Shown here: one piece after another, positions 61,260 through 64,000 of the stretch
Layout: each line of letters begins with the position of its first letter
Numbering within the stretch: position 1 is the stretch's first letter
Source: an uncultured Eubacterium sp.
GTDB taxonomy: Bacteria; Bacillota; Clostridia; Lachnospirales; Lachnospiraceae
NCBI GenBank assembly: GCA_910589665.1
Contig: CAJUTR010000005.1
Location: 62,001-126,000 of the forward strand
Direction: 5' to 3'
DNA length: 64,000 nucleotides
The notes under the pieces: model-generated
What the model saw: the letters and a program-made list of their open reading frames with translations, nothing else
What the model was told of the DNA's origin: nothing
The model's database searches: none
Program-made: the position numbers and the translations under genes

Positions 61260-62507
61260 TTAATTCTGAATAACGATCGAATTACTCCACGGAGTTTCAT
61301 AGTCTTCCTCCACTGTACGAAACTGCACATAGTACTTCTTCCCCTTTTTCAAACCTCTCAGCGTAATACTTCCTTTCCACGAACTGGAGTCAACTTCTTT
61401 CTTCGATTTTTTCATATTTCGATGCTCCGAGTAACGGATCTGTCCCATACTGCCGTCAAAATACTGGTATTTTTTGCTGATTCCAAAATGAAACACCCTT
61501 TTTTTGTCATTGAGTTTTGAAATATTATATTTTATCCAGATTGGACGGAGCGTCAGGTTTCCCCTGAGGTTATCCAGGGCACTGAGCCACATTCCATCCA
61601 TACTCCATCCATAGAAAAAATATCCTTTTCGCTTTCCTTTGGTCGGAAGTGCTTTTTCTTCCGTATATCGGTAGCTTTTTGGTAGTTTCCCCTGAATTTT
61701 TCCCTGTAGGTCTTTGTATTTGACCCGGAAGAGACGGCCTTTGCTCTTTGCCGTCTTTCCCGGTGACACGCTTGTGACTTTTTTTCCGTCCTGATACCAG
61801 AACAGGTCTTTATCCAGGTTTTGAATCGGGATGCTTACATTTGAATGGTTGACGATCGTCTTCATAAAGCGATCGTCCTTGAACGCCGACTTTGCGATTT
61901 TTGGTGCACCACCGCGGAATTCGATTTCTTTCAGATTAAGACAATCCGCAAAGGCTTCTTTGGAAATATTTTTGAGATTTTGTCCAAAGACGACTTTTTC
62001 AAGATAACCACATTCCTCAAATGCTCGTTCCCCGACCTCCTCAACGTTTTTCAAGTCGGTGCTTTTAATATAAGTACTCCTAAATGCACATTTACCAATC
62101 TTTTTGACTGAATCCGAAAAAGACACTTTCTTGAGATTAGTTGCTGAAAATGCACTCTCGCCTATTTCAACCACATCTGGTCCCAAAATCACCTCTTTTA
62201 CATCCAGAAAGTAAAAGGCATCATCAACCACAGAGGTTATTCCTTTTTCAATAACCACTTTCAATTCATAATCATAGAAACTAACGTTTCCATATTGAGA
62301 ATTATCCGCATCTTTCCACGGGGCAGAAGTCATCGCCCCGTTTCCACTTATCTTGAACTCTTCCGTTTCTGTGTCGTAGTTCCAGTATACATCCTCACCG
62401 CATTCCCCTCCGTATGTCTCGGCCTGAACCGTTTTTACCACTCCGAACAGGGCAGCACTGACAATCAGTATAAAACAAATCGTCGTTATCCGGATATAGC
62501 TATTCAT
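61260..62507 (-). CDS. BspA-like leucine-rich-repeat surface protein, copy B
   Basis: 415-aa paralogue with the same order of modules: signal peptide, beta domain, LRR_5 repeats (VVEIGESAFSATNLKKVSFS, GKCAFRSTYIKSTDLKNVEE), InlB-like module, fibronectin-like end (LRGLKKGKKYYVQFRTVEED). Its C-terminal third has diverged from A and C (for example KKRVFHFGISKKYQYFDGSM), whereas a core around KSAFKDDRFMKTIVNHSN is identical in all three. The gaps to A and C are both 36 bases and similar in sequence. Confidence 0.87.
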   Translation of the reverse strand: MNSYIRITTICFILIVSAALFGVVKTVQAETYGGECGEDVYWNYDTETEEFKISGNGAMTSAPWKDADNSQYGNVSFYDYELKVVIEKGITSVVDDAFYFLDVKEVILGPDVVEIGESAFSATNLKKVSFSDSVKKIGKCAFRSTYIKSTDLKNVEEVGERAFEECGYLEKVVFGQNLKNISKEAFADCLNLKEIEFRGGAPKIAKSAFKDDRFMKTIVNHSNVSIPIQNLDKDLFWYQDGKKVTSVSPGKTAKSKGRLFRVKYKDLQGKIQGKLPKSYRYTEEKALPTKGKRKGYFFYGWSMDGMWLSALDNLRGNLTLRPIWIKYNISKLNDKKRVFHFGISKKYQYFDGSMGQIRYSEHRNMKKSKKEVDSSSWKGSITLRGLKKGKKYYVQFRTVEEDYETPWSNSIVIQN

Positions 62508-62543
62508 TTGACCAGCCTCTTTCTTGTTTAGCTTTTTTCAGAC

Positions 62544-63791
62544 TCAATTTTGAATGACGATGGGATTGCTCCACGGCGATACCGAACTTTCATCTTTCGT
62601 CCGAAATTGCACGTAATACTTTTTACCCTTTTTCAAACCTTTTAACGTGACATTACCACGCCACAAGTTTTCCTTCCATATTAATTTTGACTTTTTCATT
62701 TTCTTATTATCGGCATAACGGATCTGTGCCGTACGACAGTAAAAATATTCATATTTTTTACTGATTTCGTAACTGAACTTTCGCTTATTGCCGTTTATTT
62801 TTGTCAAATGATACCTGACCCAGATTGGGCGGAGCGTCAGATCCCCTCGAATATCACACAAATCATTGAGCCAGAGTTCATCCACGCTCCATCCATAGAA
62901 AAAGTATCCTTTTCGCTTTCCTTTGGTCGGAAGTGCTTTATCCTCCGTATACCGATAGCTTTTCGGAAGTTTTCCCTGGAACTTTCCCTGTAAGTCTTTA
63001 TACTTGACCCGAAAGAGACGGCCCTTGCTCCTTGCCGTCTTTCCCGGTGACACGCTTGTGACTTTTTTTCCGTCCTGATACCAGAACAGGTCTTTATCCA
63101 GGTTTTGAATCGGGATGCTTACATTTGAATGGTTGACGATCGTCTTCATAAAGCGATCGTCCTTGAACGCCGACTTTGCGATTTTTGGTGCACCACCGCG
63201 GAATTCGATTTCTTTCAGATTAAGACAATCCGCAAAGGCTTCTTTGGAAATACTTTTGAGATTTTGTCCAAAAACAACTTTCTCAAGCGATCTACATTTC
63301 ACAAATGCCCATTTCCCAATTTCCTCCACATTCATTAGATTAATACTTTTCAAACGGGTTTCTGAAAAAGCACTCTCTCCTATTTGTTTTACTGCTTCTG
63401 AAAAAATCACTTTAGTGGTATTTGTGCCAAAAAAAGCTCCTGCTCCTATCCTAACCACATCCGGCCCAACAACTACCTCCTTTACATCCATAACAGAAAA
63501 AGCATCATCAACTACAGATGTTACTCCTTTTTCAATAACCACTTTCAATTCATAATCATAGAAACTAACGTTTCCATATTGAGAATTATCCGCATCTTTC
63601 CACGGGGCAGAAGTCATCGCCCCGTTTCCACTTATCTTGAACACTTCTGTTTCTGTGTCGTAGTTCCAATATACATCCTCTCCACATTTTCCACCGTATG
63701 TCTCGGCCTGAACCGTTTCTGCCGCTCCGAACAGGGCAGCACTGACAAGCAGTATAAAACAAATCGTCGTTATCCGGATATAGCTATACAT
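62544..63791 (-). CDS. BspA-like leucine-rich-repeat surface protein, copy C
   Basis: 415-aa paralogue. Its N-terminal region (NSQYGNVSFYDYELKVVIEK) is DNA-identical to copy B over about 110 bases, while its last about 695 bases match copy A with a single silent difference seen near the 3' end. The LRR region is its own (FGTNTTKVIFSEAVKQIGES, KCRSLEKVVFGQNLKSISKE). AGGAGG lies eight bases before the ATG. It is the first complete gene of the cluster after the edge gene. Confidence 0.87.
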   Translation of the reverse strand: MYSYIRITTICFILLVSAALFGAAETVQAETYGGKCGEDVYWNYDTETEVFKISGNGAMTSAPWKDADNSQYGNVSFYDYELKVVIEKGVTSVVDDAFSVMDVKEVVVGPDVVRIGAGAFFGTNTTKVIFSEAVKQIGESAFSETRLKSINLMNVEEIGKWAFVKCRSLEKVVFGQNLKSISKEAFADCLNLKEIEFRGGAPKIAKSAFKDDRFMKTIVNHSNVSIPIQNLDKDLFWYQDGKKVTSVSPGKTARSKGRLFRVKYKDLQGKFQGKLPKSYRYTEDKALPTKGKRKGYFFYGWSVDELWLNDLCDIRGDLTLRPIWVRYHLTKINGNKRKFSYEISKKYEYFYCRTAQIRYADNKKMKKSKLIWKENLWRGNVTLKGLKKGKKYYVQFRTKDESSVSPWSNPIVIQN

Positions 63792-63807
63792 TTGGTCGGC
63801 CTCCTGC

Positions 63808-64000
63808 CTACTTTTTGGTTACACATATATATTGACGTTTCATAGTCACTTTCTTTTTCTTCTTTCCATCCTTCACTTCAACTGGCTTGGAATCCGCTAT
63901 CACAAATTGAAGCTGGTCTCCTTTACTGTGCATCCCCTCGATCTCCTTTTTACCTTGAATCGGGAAATAGGTCTTTTCCTTAATCGTCTTTTTCGTTTTC
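63808..64000 (-). CDS. C-terminal end of a gene running off the right edge
   Basis: The frame is open from the window edge to a TAG at 63808, giving 63 residues that include KTYFPIQGKKEIEG, SKGDQLQFVIADSKPVE and a lysine-rich stretch ending KRQYICVTKK. No family is recognised. It lies 16 bases upstream of BspA copy C, in the same direction, so it is probably in the same operon. Confidence 0.6.
   Translation of the reverse strand, partial: KTKKTIKEKTYFPIQGKKEIEGMHSKGDQLQFVIADSKPVEVKDGKKKKKVTMKRQYICVTKK

Noticed and set aside
1..64000. Visible abundance of GATC/CGATC words, considered as a HIP1-like or methylation-linked repeat
   Set aside because: Most occurrences fall in coding sequence at Ile ATC or Asp GAT codons before or after C/G-starting codons, so codon preference explains them without a count against expectation.
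1..64000. tRNA, rRNA, CRISPR arrays, prophage genes and IS transposases
   Set aside because: None was recognised on reading both strands; the only mobile element seen is the group II intron.

Overview
The window looks like a chromosomal segment of a spore-forming, Gram-positive, hemicellulose-degrading member of the Clostridia, most likely Lachnospiraceae. The pointers are spoVAD/spoVAE, Lachnospiraceae-type families (DUF6128, DUF4846, Gly/Cys-rich HCB-type mini-protein), secreted carbohydrate-active enzymes carrying lysine-rich bacterial Ig-like domains, many lipoproteins with lipoboxes and AGGAGG-type ribosome binding sites. No rRNA, tRNA, CRISPR array or prophage was found. The species cannot be named from sequence alone.

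Layout, left to right. 0-2.2 kb: an AgrC/AgrA-like two-component pair. 2.4-5 kb: a DUF6128 protein, a ZIP metal transporter and a guanine-deaminase-like enzyme. 5-10.2 kb: a purine operon read leftwards (degenerate GH3 lipoprotein, purC, purF, purB, deaminase). 10.4-12.2 kb: a Gly/Cys mini-protein, a 48-residue Cys mini-protein and aroC. 12.3-13.6 kb: a CheX-like phosphatase with a MshEN-like cyclic-di-GMP-binding N-terminus, plus an orphan CheY. 13.7-15.3 kb: a secreted GH10 xylanase. 15.4-24.7 kb: potABCD with a DUF4846 lipoprotein inside it, preceded by GH115 alpha-glucuronidase and uxaC. 24.9-35.8 kb: a polysaccharide deacetylase and an ABC export system (two ATPases, one FtsX/MacB-type permease, three adaptor lipoproteins), preceded by blaI and a deletion-damaged blaR1-like gene. 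35.8-42.4 kb: recQ, a GH13 enzyme, a diguanylate cyclase, an EamA-type transporter and an AI-2E-family transporter. 42.4-44.4 kb: an AT-rich ATPase-TOPRIM pair resembling AbiL/RloAB abortive-infection systems. 44.5-53.7 kb: a secreted tandem CE1 esterase, a group IIC intron sitting against a bidirectional terminator, a very large secreted GH97 protein and a divergent AraC regulator. 53.7-59 kb: an FtsX-like permease with an odd C-terminus, spoVAE, spoVAD and secDF. 59.1-64 kb: an orphan LytTR regulator, a 19-residue peptide gene, three tandem mosaic BspA-like surface proteins and the end of another gene running off the edge.

How the genes work together: xylanase, feruloyl/acetyl-type esterase, GH115 and glucuronate isomerase fit extracellular attack on glucuronoxylan followed by use of the glucuronic acid; GH97 and GH13 add alpha-glycoside breakdown. 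The three-adaptor exporter and the deacetylase suggest an envelope-stress or export function. The least expected units are the ATPase-TOPRIM pair, the MshEN-CheX fusion, the AbrB-tailed ABC ATPase, the permease with an ABC-signature-like tail and the peptide/LytTR/BspA cluster. Start codons were re-chosen from ribosome binding sites wherever the longest reading frame began too early.
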